A DNA stretch of 9,065 nt from Candidatus Rokuibacteriota bacterium (GCA_016206385.1 JACQRS010000090.1:1-9065), one strand, 5' to 3'. Positions 1 through 7,069 are shown, numbered from the stretch's first letter. Numbers and translations: made by a program. The notes: generated from the sequence alone by a model not told the origin.

Positions 1-693
1 CTCCTGGACATCGGCTGCGGCTGGGGCGGGCTCGTCATCTATGCGGCCGAGCGGTACGGCGTCCAGGCGGTGGGAATCACGCTCAGCCCCAGGCAGCACG
101 CCCTCGCCCAGGCGCGGATCCGGGCAGCGGGGCTCCAGGAGCGCTGTGTGGTGGAGTTGCGCGACTACCGCGAATTGGATCACGCGCCCTTCGACAAGCT
201 GGTCAGCGTGGGGATGTTCGAGCACGTCGGCGGGGAGAAGCTCGGCCTCTACTTCGCTCAGGCCTGGCGGTGTCTGAAGCCGGGCGGTCTGTTCCTGAAC
301 CACGGCATCAGCGAGCACGCGCCCAAGCGCCACCGGCGGCGCTCGGAGTTCGTCCAGCGCTATGTCTTCCCCGATGGCGAGCTGTGCGACATCGGGGTGG
401 CCCTGAGGGCGGCGGAGCTGGCCGGCTTCGAGGTCATCGATGTCGAGTCCCTGCGCCCGCACTACGCGCTGACGCTCCGCCGCTGGGTGGGCCGGCTCGA
501 GGCGAACCGTGCCGCCGCGCTCCACCACGTTGACGAGCTGACGTTCCGCGTCTGGCGGCTCTACATGAGCGGGGCCGCCTACTACTTCGAGACCGGGCGG
601 CTGAACGTGTACCAGGCCCTCTTGTCCAAGCCCACGGCAGAGGGGCGGAGCCATGTGCCCTGGTCACGGGCGGACCTCTACCTCGAGCCTTGA
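1..693 (+). CDS. Cyclopropane-fatty-acyl-phospholipid synthase family SAM methyltransferase (C-terminal 230 residues, 5' partial)
   Basis: The reading frame is open from base 1, so the start lies outside the window. The family transfers a methylene or methyl group from S-adenosylmethionine to the double bond of an acyl chain, usually in membrane phospholipid. Residues here are numbered from base 1. The SAM-binding motif I DIGCGWGG is at residues 3-10, followed by SVGMFEHVG (69-77), YVFPDGEL (121-128) and a C-terminal YYF..GRLNVYQ block (194-205). Compared from memory with E. coli Cfa, the bicarbonate-binding Glu239, His266, Ile268 and Tyr317 correspond to Glu74, His101, Ile103 and Tyr155. The Glu-to-His spacing of 27 is the same, so the enzyme looks active. 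The catalytic Cys would lie upstream of the window. The stop codon abuts or overlaps the start of oleB, so the two are probably co-transcribed. The exact product (cyclopropane or methyl-branched chain) cannot be told from sequence. Confidence 0.88.
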   Translation, partial: LLDIGCGWGGLVIYAAERYGVQAVGITLSPRQHALAQARIRAAGLQERCVVELRDYRELDHAPFDKLVSVGMFEHVGGEKLGLYFAQAWRCLKPGGLFLNHGISEHAPKRHRRRSEFVQRYVFPDGELCDIGVALRAAELAGFEVIDVESLRPHYALTLRRWVGRLEANRAAALHHVDELTFRVWRLYMSGAAYYFETGRLNVYQALLSKPTAEGRSHVPWSRADLYLEP

Positions 694-704
694 CGGCGGA
701 CGGA

Positions 705-1583
705 GTGAACGTCGGCAGCTTCAGGGCGCTCTATCCCTTCGAATCTCATTTTCTCGATCTCGGCGGACTCCGCTACCACTACGTGGACGAGGGCCGGGGG
801 GAGGCGCTCGTCATGCTCCACGGCAACCCGACCTGGTCCTTCTACTACCGGCACCTCATCCTCGGCATGCGCGGGCGCTATCGGGTCGTCGCGCCCGACC
901 ACATCGGATGCGGGCTCTCGGACAAGCCGCAGGAGTACGAGTACCGGCTCGAGCGCCACATCGCCAACGTGGAGGCGCTGATCGACCGCCTCCAGCTGAA
1001 GAACATCACGCTCGTCGTGCACGACTGGGGCGGGCCGATCGGCCTGGGCTATGCCGCGCGTCACCCCGCTAATGTCAGGCGCTTGGTGCTCTTCAACACG
1101 GCGGCGTTCAGGGCCTCGAGGATGCCGCTCCGGCTCAGGCTCTGCCGGACCCCGGGCGTCGGGGCGCTGGCGATCCGTGGCCTGAACCTCTTCGCCCGCG
1201 TGGCCCTGCTGATCGCCTGCCATCATCGGGAGCGGATGACGCGGGAGGTGCGCGCCGGCTACCTGGCCCCCTACGACAGCTATGCGAACCGGATCGCCCA
1301 TCTCAGGTTCGTTCAGGACATCCCGATGAACGCGCGGCATCCGAGCTACCGGGCCCTCGTGGCCATCGAGGAGGGGCTCGCGCGGTTCAGGCATCATCCC
1401 GTGCTCATCGTCTGGGGCGCCCGGGATCCCGTGTTCACCGAGCGATTCCTGGAGGGCTGGAAGGCGCGCTTTCCCGGCGCCCGGGTGGAGCGCGTCGAGG
1501 ACGCGGGGCATTATGTGGTGGAGGATGCCCACGAGCGGATCATCCCCTGGCTCCGGGAGTTCCTGGAGAAGCATCCGATCTAG
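705..1583 (+). CDS. oleB: OleB, cis-beta-lactone decarboxylase (alpha/beta hydrolase, haloalkane-dehalogenase-like)
   Basis: OleB performs the last step of Ole hydrocarbon synthesis, splitting a cis-3,4-dialkyl-beta-lactone into a cis-alkene and CO2. Numbered from GTG 705 (292 residues), the protein shows HGNPTW (39-44, oxyanion Asn41), nucleophile motif HDWGG with Asp107-Trp108, a probable acid Asp241 in WGARDPVF, and catalytic His269 in DAGHYV. This is the Asp-His-Asp triad of haloalkane dehalogenases, to which OleB is related. The identity as OleB rather than a dehalogenase rests on oleC and oleD following immediately. The start is uncertain. TTG at 690 would overlap the previous stop (TTGA) but has no ribosome binding site, while GTG at 705 is preceded by a weak GGCGG and still leaves the conserved YPF...LDLGG N-terminus intact. 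OleB in other species forms a large assembly with OleC and OleD. Confidence 0.87.
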   Translation: MNVGSFRALYPFESHFLDLGGLRYHYVDEGRGEALVMLHGNPTWSFYYRHLILGMRGRYRVVAPDHIGCGLSDKPQEYEYRLERHIANVEALIDRLQLKNITLVVHDWGGPIGLGYAARHPANVRRLVLFNTAAFRASRMPLRLRLCRTPGVGALAIRGLNLFARVALLIACHHRERMTREVRAGYLAPYDSYANRIAHLRFVQDIPMNARHPSYRALVAIEEGLARFRHHPVLIVWGARDPVFTERFLEGWKARFPGARVERVEDAGHYVVEDAHERIIPWLREFLEKHPI

Positions 1584-1587
1584 CGGT

Positions 1588-1593
1588 GGAGAG
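1588..1593 (+). promoter_or_regulatory. Ribosome binding site deciding the oleC start
   Basis: GGAGAG lies 4-6 bases upstream of GTG 1598. The alternative in-frame GTG at 1586, two bases after the oleB stop, has no purine-rich site at a suitable distance, so 1598 is preferred. Confidence 0.55.
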
Positions 1594-1597
1594 CCCG

Positions 1598-3259
1598 GTG
1601 GAAGGAGACCTCGCCAACGTCGCTGCGTACCTGAGCCGGACCGCGGAGAAGGCGCCGTCGCGGCCGGCGCTGCTCTATCCGCGCGGCCATGGCGCACACG
1701 GTGAGGTGGCGTACGGCCAGCTGACGTTCCGGGAGCTGGACGAGGAGAGCGACCGCTACGCCCACGGGCTGTCGCGGCTCGGGATCGGCCGGGGTTGCCG
1801 GGTGCTGCTGATGGTCCCGCCCGGTGTCGAGTTCATCGGGCTGACGTTCGCCATCTTCAAGATGGGGGCGGTGCTGATCCTCATCGATCCCGGAATGGGC
1901 GGGCGGAACCTGCTCCACTGCATCCGCGAGGTGGAGCCCGAAGGCCTGGTCGCGGTGCCCCTGGCCCACGCGCTGAGGCGGCTTTGCTGGCGGTCCTTCC
2001 CACACGTCAGGTGCGCGGTCACCGTGGGCCGGAGGTGGTTCTGGGGCGGGGCCACGCTCGCCGAGATCCGGGAGCCTGTCTGGCGGAAGTATCCGCTCGC
2101 GAACGTCAGCCGCGAGGATCCGGCGGCGATCCTGTTCACGACCGGGAGCACCGGGGTGCCGAAGGGTGTGCTCTATCTCCACGGCATGTTCGACGCCCAG
2201 ATCAGGCTCATCCAGAGCCACTTTGCCATCGATGAGGAGGAGGTCGGGCTGCCCGCCTTTGCGCCGTTTGCGCTCTTCAGCGTCGGCATGGGAACCCCCT
2301 GCGTGCTCCCCTCCATGGACCCGACCCGGCCGGCACACGTCGATCCGAGACGGATCATCGCGCCCATCCACACCTACCGAGTGACCTATTCGTTCGGGTC
2401 GCCGGCCTTCTGGAACCGGGTCAGCCAGTACTGCGTCGATGAGCAGATCAGGCTTCCGTCGGTGAAGCAGGTGACGATGGCCGGCGCTCCCGTCTCCAGC
2501 GTGATCCTGCGGCGGCTCACGGAGATTCTGCCCCCCGACGCCGAGACGTACACGCCCTACGGCGCCACTGAGGCGCTCCCAGTCACTTCGATTTCGGGCG
2601 CCGAGATCCTGGGGGAGACCGCCCACCTCACGAGCCAGGGTGCGGGCATCTGCGTGGGACGAGCCCTTCCCGGGGTGACGCTCAGGATCATCGAGATCCG
2701 CGACGAGCCGATTCCCGAGTGGAATGACGCCCTCCTGCTCCCGGCCGGGCAGATCGGGGAGATCGTGGTCAAAGGGGCGATCGTGACGCGGGAGTACTAC
2801 AACCGCCAGACCGAGACCGCGCTCGCCAAGATCCGGGAGAAGGACGCGGTCTGGCACCGCATGGGGGACGTGGGCTACCTTGATGAGAAGGGCCGACTCT
2901 GGTTCTGCGGCCGGAAGGGGCACCGGGTCATCACGGGGGAACAGACGCTGTTCACGGTTCGCTGCGAGGCGATCTTCAACCAGCATCCCGACGCGTCCCG
3001 TTCGGCTCTGGTCGGTGTGGGGCCGAGAACGCGGCAGCGCCCGGTGATCGTCATCGAGCCCAAAGCCGGGAAGATGCCGCGCGGCCCCGCGGCCGTCGAG
3101 CGGTTCAGGCGCGAGCTCCTCGACCTCGGCAGCCGGAGTGAGCTCGCGCGAGAGATCCAGGACGTGCTGTTTCATCCGGCGTTTCCCGTGGACTTCAGGC
3201 ACAACGCCAAGATCCTGAGGGAGAAGCTGGCGGTGTGGGCGGAGGGCAAGCTTCGGTGA
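1598..3259 (+). CDS. oleC: OleC, ATP-dependent beta-lactone synthetase (AMP-forming acyl ligase superfamily)
   Basis: OleC activates a 2-alkyl-3-hydroxy acid with ATP and closes it to a beta-lactone, the substrate of OleB. Numbered from GTG 1598 (553 residues, normal for the family), it has the phosphate-binding loop FTTGSTGVPKG (180-190), the adenine/phosphate motif YGATE (321-325), the ribose-binding Asp of MGDVGYLDEKGRL (Asp424), the hinge GRKGHR (438-443), and a C-terminal RHNAKILREKL whose Lys538 matches the A10 lysine. The PVDxRHNAKI-REKLA ending is, in my recollection, characteristic of OleC rather than of general acyl-CoA synthetases. The start is GTG, either 1598 (good ribosome binding site) or 1586 (two bases after the oleB stop). 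The stop codon overlaps the oleD start as GTGA, indicating translational coupling. Nothing is visibly broken. Confidence 0.9.
   Translation: MEGDLANVAAYLSRTAEKAPSRPALLYPRGHGAHGEVAYGQLTFRELDEESDRYAHGLSRLGIGRGCRVLLMVPPGVEFIGLTFAIFKMGAVLILIDPGMGGRNLLHCIREVEPEGLVAVPLAHALRRLCWRSFPHVRCAVTVGRRWFWGGATLAEIREPVWRKYPLANVSREDPAAILFTTGSTGVPKGVLYLHGMFDAQIRLIQSHFAIDEEEVGLPAFAPFALFSVGMGTPCVLPSMDPTRPAHVDPRRIIAPIHTYRVTYSFGSPAFWNRVSQYCVDEQIRLPSVKQVTMAGAPVSSVILRRLTEILPPDAETYTPYGATEALPVTSISGAEILGETAHLTSQGAGICVGRALPGVTLRIIEIRDEPIPEWNDALLLPAGQIGEIVVKGAIVTREYYNRQTETALAKIREKDAVWHRMGDVGYLDEKGRLWFCGRKGHRVITGEQTLFTVRCEAIFNQHPDASRSALVGVGPRTRQRPVIVIEPKAGKMPRGPAAVERFRRELLDLGSRSELAREIQDVLFHPAFPVDFRHNAKILREKLAVWAEGKLR
3241..3246 (+). 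promoter_or_regulatory. Ribosome binding site deciding the oleD start
   Basis: GGAGGG inside the oleC tail lies 9 bases before GTG 3256. That GTG overlaps the oleC stop as GTGA. An upstream in-frame GTG at 3235 lacks such a site and would add seven residues before the Rossmann strand. Confidence 0.7.
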
Positions 3260-4260
3260 AGGCCCTGGTGACGGGCGGCGGCGGCTTTCTGGGGCGCTAC
3301 ATCGTGGAGAAGCTCCGGGCGCGGGGCGATGCGGTCCGCGTCCTCGGGCGGAGCCGGTATCCTGAGCTCGAGCGGCTCGGGGTCGAGGTCGTCCGGGCCG
3401 ACGTGAGGGATCGAGCGGCCGTGATCAGCGCGTGCCACGGGATGGATGTGGCCTTTCACGCGGCGGCCCTCCCCGCCCTCTGGGGCCGGTGGACCGACTT
3501 TTACAGCATCAACGTGGAGGGGACCCGGAATGTGCTGGCCGCGTGCCTCGCCAACGGCGTGCCGCGGCTCGTGTACACCAGCACCCCGAGCGTGGTGTTC
3601 GACCAATCGGATCTCTGCAACGTGGACGAGACGTGCGCGTATCCGGCACGCTACAACTGCTACTATCCCTGGACCAAAGCCATCGCGGAGCGGGAGGTCA
3701 TCGAGGCCAACGGCACGCACGGCCTCCTGACCACCGCGCTCAGGCCCCATCTGGTCTGGGGGCCCCGGGACAACCACCTCATCCCGCGGCTCCTCCAGCG
3801 CGCGAAGGCGCGGAAGCTGTTCATCGTGGGGGACGGCTCCAACAAGGTGGACATCACCTACGTAGACAATGCCGCGGACGCTCACCTCGGGGCCGCGGAT
3901 CATCTCACGCCCGGCTCTCCCGTGGCGGGACAGACCTACTTCATCAGCCAGGGGGAGCCCGTCGTCCTCTGGATGTTCGTCAACCAGCTCCTCGAGCGGC
4001 TCGGAATGCCAAAAGTCACCCGGGCGATCTCCTATGGGGCGGCCAGGTCCATCGGAGCAGTGTTGGAGCTGGCGTATGGCGTCCTCGGCCTCAGGGGGGA
4101 GCCGCGCATGACGCGCTTTCTGGCGGCACAGCTCGCGCGCTCCCACTATTTCGATACCTCACGGGCCCGACGTGACTTCGGCTACTCATCTCGAGTCACG
4201 ACCGCGGAGGGCCTCGAGCGGCTGGTCAGCTTCATTCGGGCCGGCGTCGCACGGCTGTGA
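3256..4260 (+). CDS. oleD: OleD, NAD(P)H-dependent 2-alkyl-3-oxoalkanoate reductase (extended SDR / 3beta-HSD-like)
   Basis: OleD reduces the 2-alkyl-3-keto acid made by OleA to the 3-hydroxy acid used by OleC. The protein of 334 residues opens directly with the Rossmann motif VTGGGGFLGR (5-14). It then has FHAAALPALWG (68-77), YTSTPSVVF (107-115) holding the active-site Ser region, and the catalytic YPWTK (Tyr137, Lys141). The LRPHLVWGPRD block (162-172) and TYVDNAADAHLGA (201-213) are typical of the 3beta-hydroxysteroid dehydrogenase/epimerase branch. The start GTG 3256 overlaps the oleC stop by four bases and has a GGAGGG site, so it is translated together with oleC. On sequence alone this could be called a sterol dehydrogenase-like epimerase; the oleB-oleC context makes OleD the better call. 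The gene ends 69 bases before the next one, and its stop codon lies inside the next promoter. Confidence 0.88.
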   Translation: MKALVTGGGGFLGRYIVEKLRARGDAVRVLGRSRYPELERLGVEVVRADVRDRAAVISACHGMDVAFHAAALPALWGRWTDFYSINVEGTRNVLAACLANGVPRLVYTSTPSVVFDQSDLCNVDETCAYPARYNCYYPWTKAIAEREVIEANGTHGLLTTALRPHLVWGPRDNHLIPRLLQRAKARKLFIVGDGSNKVDITYVDNAADAHLGAADHLTPGSPVAGQTYFISQGEPVVLWMFVNQLLERLGMPKVTRAISYGAARSIGAVLELAYGVLGLRGEPRMTRFLAAQLARSHYFDTSRARRDFGYSSRVTTAEGLERLVSFIRAGVARL

Positions 4261-4285
4261 CACAACGGCACGATCCCGCTATAAT
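4257..4285 (+). promoter_or_regulatory. Near-consensus sigma70 promoter for the phasin-like/UbiB/Crp unit
   Basis: The -35 box GTGACA (4257-4262, five of six matches to TTGACA) and the perfect -10 box TATAAT (4280-4285) are exactly 17 bases apart. The expected start of transcription is near 4291-4293, giving a leader of about 40 bases. The -35 box overlaps the oleD stop codon (TGA 4258-4260). In a sequence this GC-rich a chance match of this quality is unlikely. Confidence 0.78.
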
Positions 4286-4316
4286 GGGGCCCGGCTCAGC
4301 CAGTACCACGCGGGTC

Positions 4317-4324
4317 AAGGAGGA
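4317..4324 (+). promoter_or_regulatory. Strong ribosome binding site of the phasin-like gene
   Basis: AAGGAGGA is placed with six bases between AGGAGG and ATG 4330. It is the strongest translation signal in the window, in keeping with an abundant structural protein. Confidence 0.75.
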
Positions 4325-4329
4325 GAGCG

Positions 4330-4635
4330 ATGAGCGTGTTTGACATGATCCGGAAAACGCTGTTGGCGGGCCTCGGCGTCCAGGAGTCGGTCAGGACGTT
4401 TATCGAGGATCTCGTCAAGAAGGGAGAGCTGAGCGATGCGGAGGCGGCCAAGCTGCTCAGGGACTGGATGGCCAAGGCTGAGCAGGGTGCCCTGGAGCTG
4501 GAGCGAAAAATCAACGAGCGGGTCAACAAAACCCTGGGCATGATGAACCTGCCGTCGCGCGACGACATCGCGCGTTTGGAGAGGCAGATCGAAAACCTCT
4601 CCAGGCTCTTGCGGGAGTCACAGCCCAAGCGATAA
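4330..4635 (+). CDS. Small phasin-like / granule-associated coiled-coil protein (101 aa)
   Basis: The 101-residue product is charged, almost free of aromatic residues, and lacks a signal peptide or membrane segment. Its first half contains VKKGELSDAEAAKLLRDW (about 29-46), a pattern I associate with the phasin or poly(hydroxyalkanoate) granule-associated family. Residues 50-70 and 76-96 form amphipathic helices, the last (NLPSRDDIARLERQIENLS) being a short heptad-patterned coiled coil preceded by an NLPSRDD turn. Phasins coat storage granules. A similar short helix-plus-coiled-coil layout occurs in the UbiK/BMFP accessory proteins of ubiquinone synthesis. Because a UbiB-family gene follows 12 bases downstream, an accessory role with that kinase is as plausible as a granule role. 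The strong promoter and ribosome binding site predict high expression. The family is assigned by pattern, not by alignment. Confidence 0.68.
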   Translation: MSVFDMIRKTLLAGLGVQESVRTFIEDLVKKGELSDAEAAKLLRDWMAKAEQGALELERKINERVNKTLGMMNLPSRDDIARLERQIENLSRLLRESQPKR

Positions 4636-4647
4636 CGACTCCGCCCC

Positions 4648-6348
4648 ATGACGCCGACGTTTTTCCAGGTCCACCGGACGTACAGGAACCTGCGCCGGTT
4701 CCGTGACGTCGTCAATGTGTTCGCGAAGCACGGGCTCGGGCAGATCATCGAGAGGCTTCAGCTTCACCGCTTCGCGCCGATCCGCTGGTGGTACACCCCG
4801 CTCCACAAGCGCCTCGAGCGGGAAGGTGAGGTGACGCTTCCCGAGCGCCTGCGCATCGCCCTGGAGGACCTGGGCCCGACGTTCATCAAGTTCGGTCAGC
4901 TGCTCGCGACGCGGCCGGATATCGTCCCGCGGCAATACGTGAAGGCGCTCGATTCGCTCCTGGATCAGGTGCCGCCGTTCCCGGCCGAGACAGCGCGACA
5001 GATCATCGAGGCCGAGCTTCAGACCCCGCTGCCCCAGCTGGTGGCGAAGTTCGAGGACAAGCCCCTGGCTGCGGCGTCCATCGCCCAGGTGCATCGGGCG
5101 ATGCTGTGGACCGGCGAGAATGTCGTGTTCAAGGTCCGGCGGCCGGGTGTCAGGGAGATCGTCACACAGGACCTCGACATCCTCCGTCGGCTGGCCGATC
5201 TGATCGAGCGCTACGTGCCGGATCTGGCCTTCCTCAACGCCGCGAGCCTGGTGGACGAGTTCGAGCAGGCCATCCACGAGGAGATGGATTTCCTTCGCGA
5301 GGCGGCGAACACGGCCCGCCTGAAGGCGAACTTCGAGGGGAGCCGGGAGCTGTATGTCCCGAAGGTGTACCTGCACCTGACTACGGAGCAGGTGCTCGTG
5401 ATGGAGTACGTGGAGGGGACACGGATCGACGATGTGGACTCGCTGCGGTCGCTGGGTGTCGATCTCGACGCGGTCGCGCTGAAGGGGAGCAACGTCCTCT
5501 TCCAGATGATCCTCGTCGACGGCTTCTTCCACGCCGATCCGCACCCGGGCAACCTGTTCGTTCTGAGCGACGGCCGACTCGGATTCGTCGACTTCGGCGT
5601 GGTGGGACGGATCCGGGAGGAGCTGCTCGACGCGATGGGGGACACGTTTCTCGCGCTGCTGCGGCGGGATTACGACGCGCTGGCGCGACAGGGCATCAGC
5701 CTGGGATTCCTCTCCGACGAGGTCGATCGCGAACGGTACCTTCCCCTGATGCGAGCCGACCTGGAGGAGATCACCGAACCCCTGGTGGGTCGCAGGCTCA
5801 GGCAGATGCCGCCCAGCATCTACGTCGAGCGTGTCATGGCGCTGGCGCGGAAGCACCACCTGCGCCTCCCGCGCGAGCTCTTTCTGGTGGGGAAGTGCCT
5901 GGTCATGTTCGAGGCGCTGTTCCGACGGCTGTCGCCTGATCTGGATTTCTTTGCGGTCGCACGGCCGTACGCCCGCCGGCTGATCACGCGCCGTTCCATC
6001 CTCGGGACATTCGCCCGCCGGGCGAGCCGCGAAGCGTTGGAGCTGATGGATGTGGCGCGCGCCCTTCCCCGAGAGGTCCACTCCGCCCTTCGAAAGGTCA
6101 CGAAGAACGACCTGCACGTCAAGCTTCATCTGCTGGATGTGACGCCGTATGTGCGGCGGCTCGACCGGGCGGGGAACCGCCTGGTCTTCGCGCTGATCAT
6201 TTCGGCGATCATCGTGGGGTCATCCATCATCATTCCGGCCGCCCGGGAGGCGGCAGGCCTCCAGTGGCTCGTCGTCGGGAGTTTCGTCATCGCCGTCCTG
6301 CTCGGGCTCTGGCTCGTGGTTGGCATTATCCGCTCCGGGATGCTCTGA
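4648..6348 (+). CDS. AarF/UbiB/ABC1 family atypical kinase-like membrane protein
   Basis: The 566-residue protein has the full set of UbiB/ABC1 motifs. They are the KFGQ signature (KxGQ, 81-84) that folds over the active site, the alanine-rich loop AAASIAQVH (141-149) replacing the usual glycine-rich loop, the ATP-site Lys162 in VVFKVRRPG, the catalytic HADPHPGN (295-302) and the metal-binding DFG (315-317). Two C-terminal hydrophobic segments (about 512-530 and 540-561) should anchor it in the inner membrane, as in E. coli UbiB. The family supports ubiquinone biosynthesis and isoprenoid-lipid handling through ATPase activity. No other quinone gene is visible here, so the substrate is unknown. 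The ATG has no clear ribosome binding site and lies 12 bases after the phasin-like gene, suggesting coupled translation. The Crp-type gene follows after five bases. Confidence 0.92.
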   Translation: MTPTFFQVHRTYRNLRRFRDVVNVFAKHGLGQIIERLQLHRFAPIRWWYTPLHKRLEREGEVTLPERLRIALEDLGPTFIKFGQLLATRPDIVPRQYVKALDSLLDQVPPFPAETARQIIEAELQTPLPQLVAKFEDKPLAAASIAQVHRAMLWTGENVVFKVRRPGVREIVTQDLDILRRLADLIERYVPDLAFLNAASLVDEFEQAIHEEMDFLREAANTARLKANFEGSRELYVPKVYLHLTTEQVLVMEYVEGTRIDDVDSLRSLGVDLDAVALKGSNVLFQMILVDGFFHADPHPGNLFVLSDGRLGFVDFGVVGRIREELLDAMGDTFLALLRRDYDALARQGISLGFLSDEVDRERYLPLMRADLEEITEPLVGRRLRQMPPSIYVERVMALARKHHLRLPRELFLVGKCLVMFEALFRRLSPDLDFFAVARPYARRLITRRSILGTFARRASREALELMDVARALPREVHSALRKVTKNDLHVKLHLLDVTPYVRRLDRAGNRLVFALIISAIIVGSSIIIPAAREAAGLQWLVVGSFVIAVLLGLWLVVGIIRSGML

Positions 6349-6353
6349 CGGCC

Positions 6354-7049
6354 ATGAGTAACCTGCCGTTGCTCCGGAGGGTGACGCTGTTCGCCGACCT
6401 CTCCGACAACGAGCTCGCGGAGGTGGAGGCGATCGCGCGGAAAAGATCCTTCCGCAAACACGAGGTGATCTTCCATAGCCAGGAGCCCGGGAGCGCCCTC
6501 TTCATCCTCACCCGCGGGCGCGTCAAGGTGAGCATCAACGACCGGCAGGGCAGGGAGATCATCCTGCGCATTCTCGAAGCCGGCGATTTCTTCGGCGAGA
6601 TGTCGTTGCTCGACGGCGAATATCGCTCGGCGACGGTCACCACCCTGGAGCCGTGCCAGGCGCTCATCATTTTCCGGGACCGGTTTTCGGAGTTCATCCC
6701 GCGGCATCCCAACGTGGTGATGAAGATGCTCACGATGCTGAGCCGGCGGCTCAGGAAGGCCAACGAGAAGATCGGGCGCCTGGCGTTTGCCGACGCGCAC
6801 GAGAAGGTGGCGTCGGTGCTGACGGAGCTGATGGAGGAGCGAAAGGTTCCGCTGAGTATCGGGGCGGAGCTCCCCCTCTCCCTCACCCGTACGGAGCTGG
6901 CCAACCTGGCAGGGATCTCCCGGGAGACCTTTACCCGCGTCATGGCCGATTTTCAGCGGGACGGTGTCTTCCGCGTGGAGCGCCGCCGAATTGTCGTCAT
7001 CAACCCGGGGAAGCTTCGGCGCGAGGCCACGAGGTCGGTCTTTGTGTGA
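6354..7049 (+). CDS. Crp/Fnr family transcriptional regulator (cyclic-nucleotide-binding domain plus winged helix)
   Basis: The 231-residue protein has an N-terminal cNMP-binding beta-roll (about 10-115) with the phosphate-binding cassette GDFFGEMSLLDGEYRSATV (77-95; Gly81-Glu82 and Arg91-Ser92 match the cAMP phosphate/ribose contacts of CRP). A long dimer helix (about 118-145) and a winged helix-turn-helix (177-218) follow. The recognition helix ISRETFTRV keeps Arg190, Glu191 and Arg195, equivalent to CRP Arg180, Glu181 and Arg185, which read TGTGA. The Thr127-Ser128 pair that contacts adenine in E. coli CRP is Ala136-Asn137 here, so the ligand may differ or be unnecessary. There is no Fnr-type cysteine cluster. 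ATG 6354, five bases after the previous stop, is chosen over an earlier in-frame GTG at 6264 inside the kinase gene. A perfect CRP-type operator overlaps the 3' end and faces oleA. Confidence 0.92.
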   Translation: MSNLPLLRRVTLFADLSDNELAEVEAIARKRSFRKHEVIFHSQEPGSALFILTRGRVKVSINDRQGREIILRILEAGDFFGEMSLLDGEYRSATVTTLEPCQALIIFRDRFSEFIPRHPNVVMKMLTMLSRRLRKANEKIGRLAFADAHEKVASVLTELMEERKVPLSIGAELPLSLTRTELANLAGISRETFTRVMADFQRDGVFRVERRRIVVINPGKLRREATRSVFV

Positions 7050-7060
7050 CCGCGGTCACA
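7045..7060 (+). promoter_or_regulatory. Perfect palindromic CRP-type operator (TGTGA-N6-TCACA)
   Basis: TGTGACCGCGGTCACA is a perfect 16-base palindrome with both half-sites identical to the E. coli CRP consensus at the consensus six-base spacing. The flanks (TTTG before, AAAA after) extend the dyad to 24 bases with one mismatched pair, as in strong CRP sites. It overlaps the stop codon of the regulator gene and lies about 64 bases before the predicted oleA transcription start, close to a class I activator position. The A tract follows the palindrome on the + strand, so it is not an intrinsic terminator in that direction. Confidence 0.85.
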
Positions 7061-7069
7061 AAAAAAGCG

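Noticed and set aside
705..1583. Haloalkane dehalogenase as the function of the alpha/beta hydrolase
   Set aside because: The Asp-Trp nucleophile motif is shared with OleB, and the immediate oleC and oleD neighbours favour beta-lactone decarboxylation.
678..1697. Long minus-strand open frame opposite oleB (339 codons)
   Set aside because: It is rich in Arg, Pro, Gly, Asp and His, has no recognisable domain, and lies exactly opposite a gene with intact catalytic motifs. It is a GC-driven shadow.
1580..3202. Long minus-strand open frame opposite oleC (540 codons)
   Set aside because: Its composition is typical of an antisense frame in GC-rich DNA, and the + strand frame carries every ligase motif.
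4256..4271. TGTGA half-site overlapping the -35 box of the phasin-like unit as a possible autoregulatory CRP site
   Set aside because: The second half-site is absent: the bases six positions later do not resemble TCACA. A lone half-site overlapping a -35 box that itself contains GTGA is expected by chance.
4618..6129. Long minus-strand open frame opposite the UbiB-type kinase (503 codons)
   Set aside because: It has no hydrophobic core pattern or known motif; the kinase on the + strand is unmistakable.
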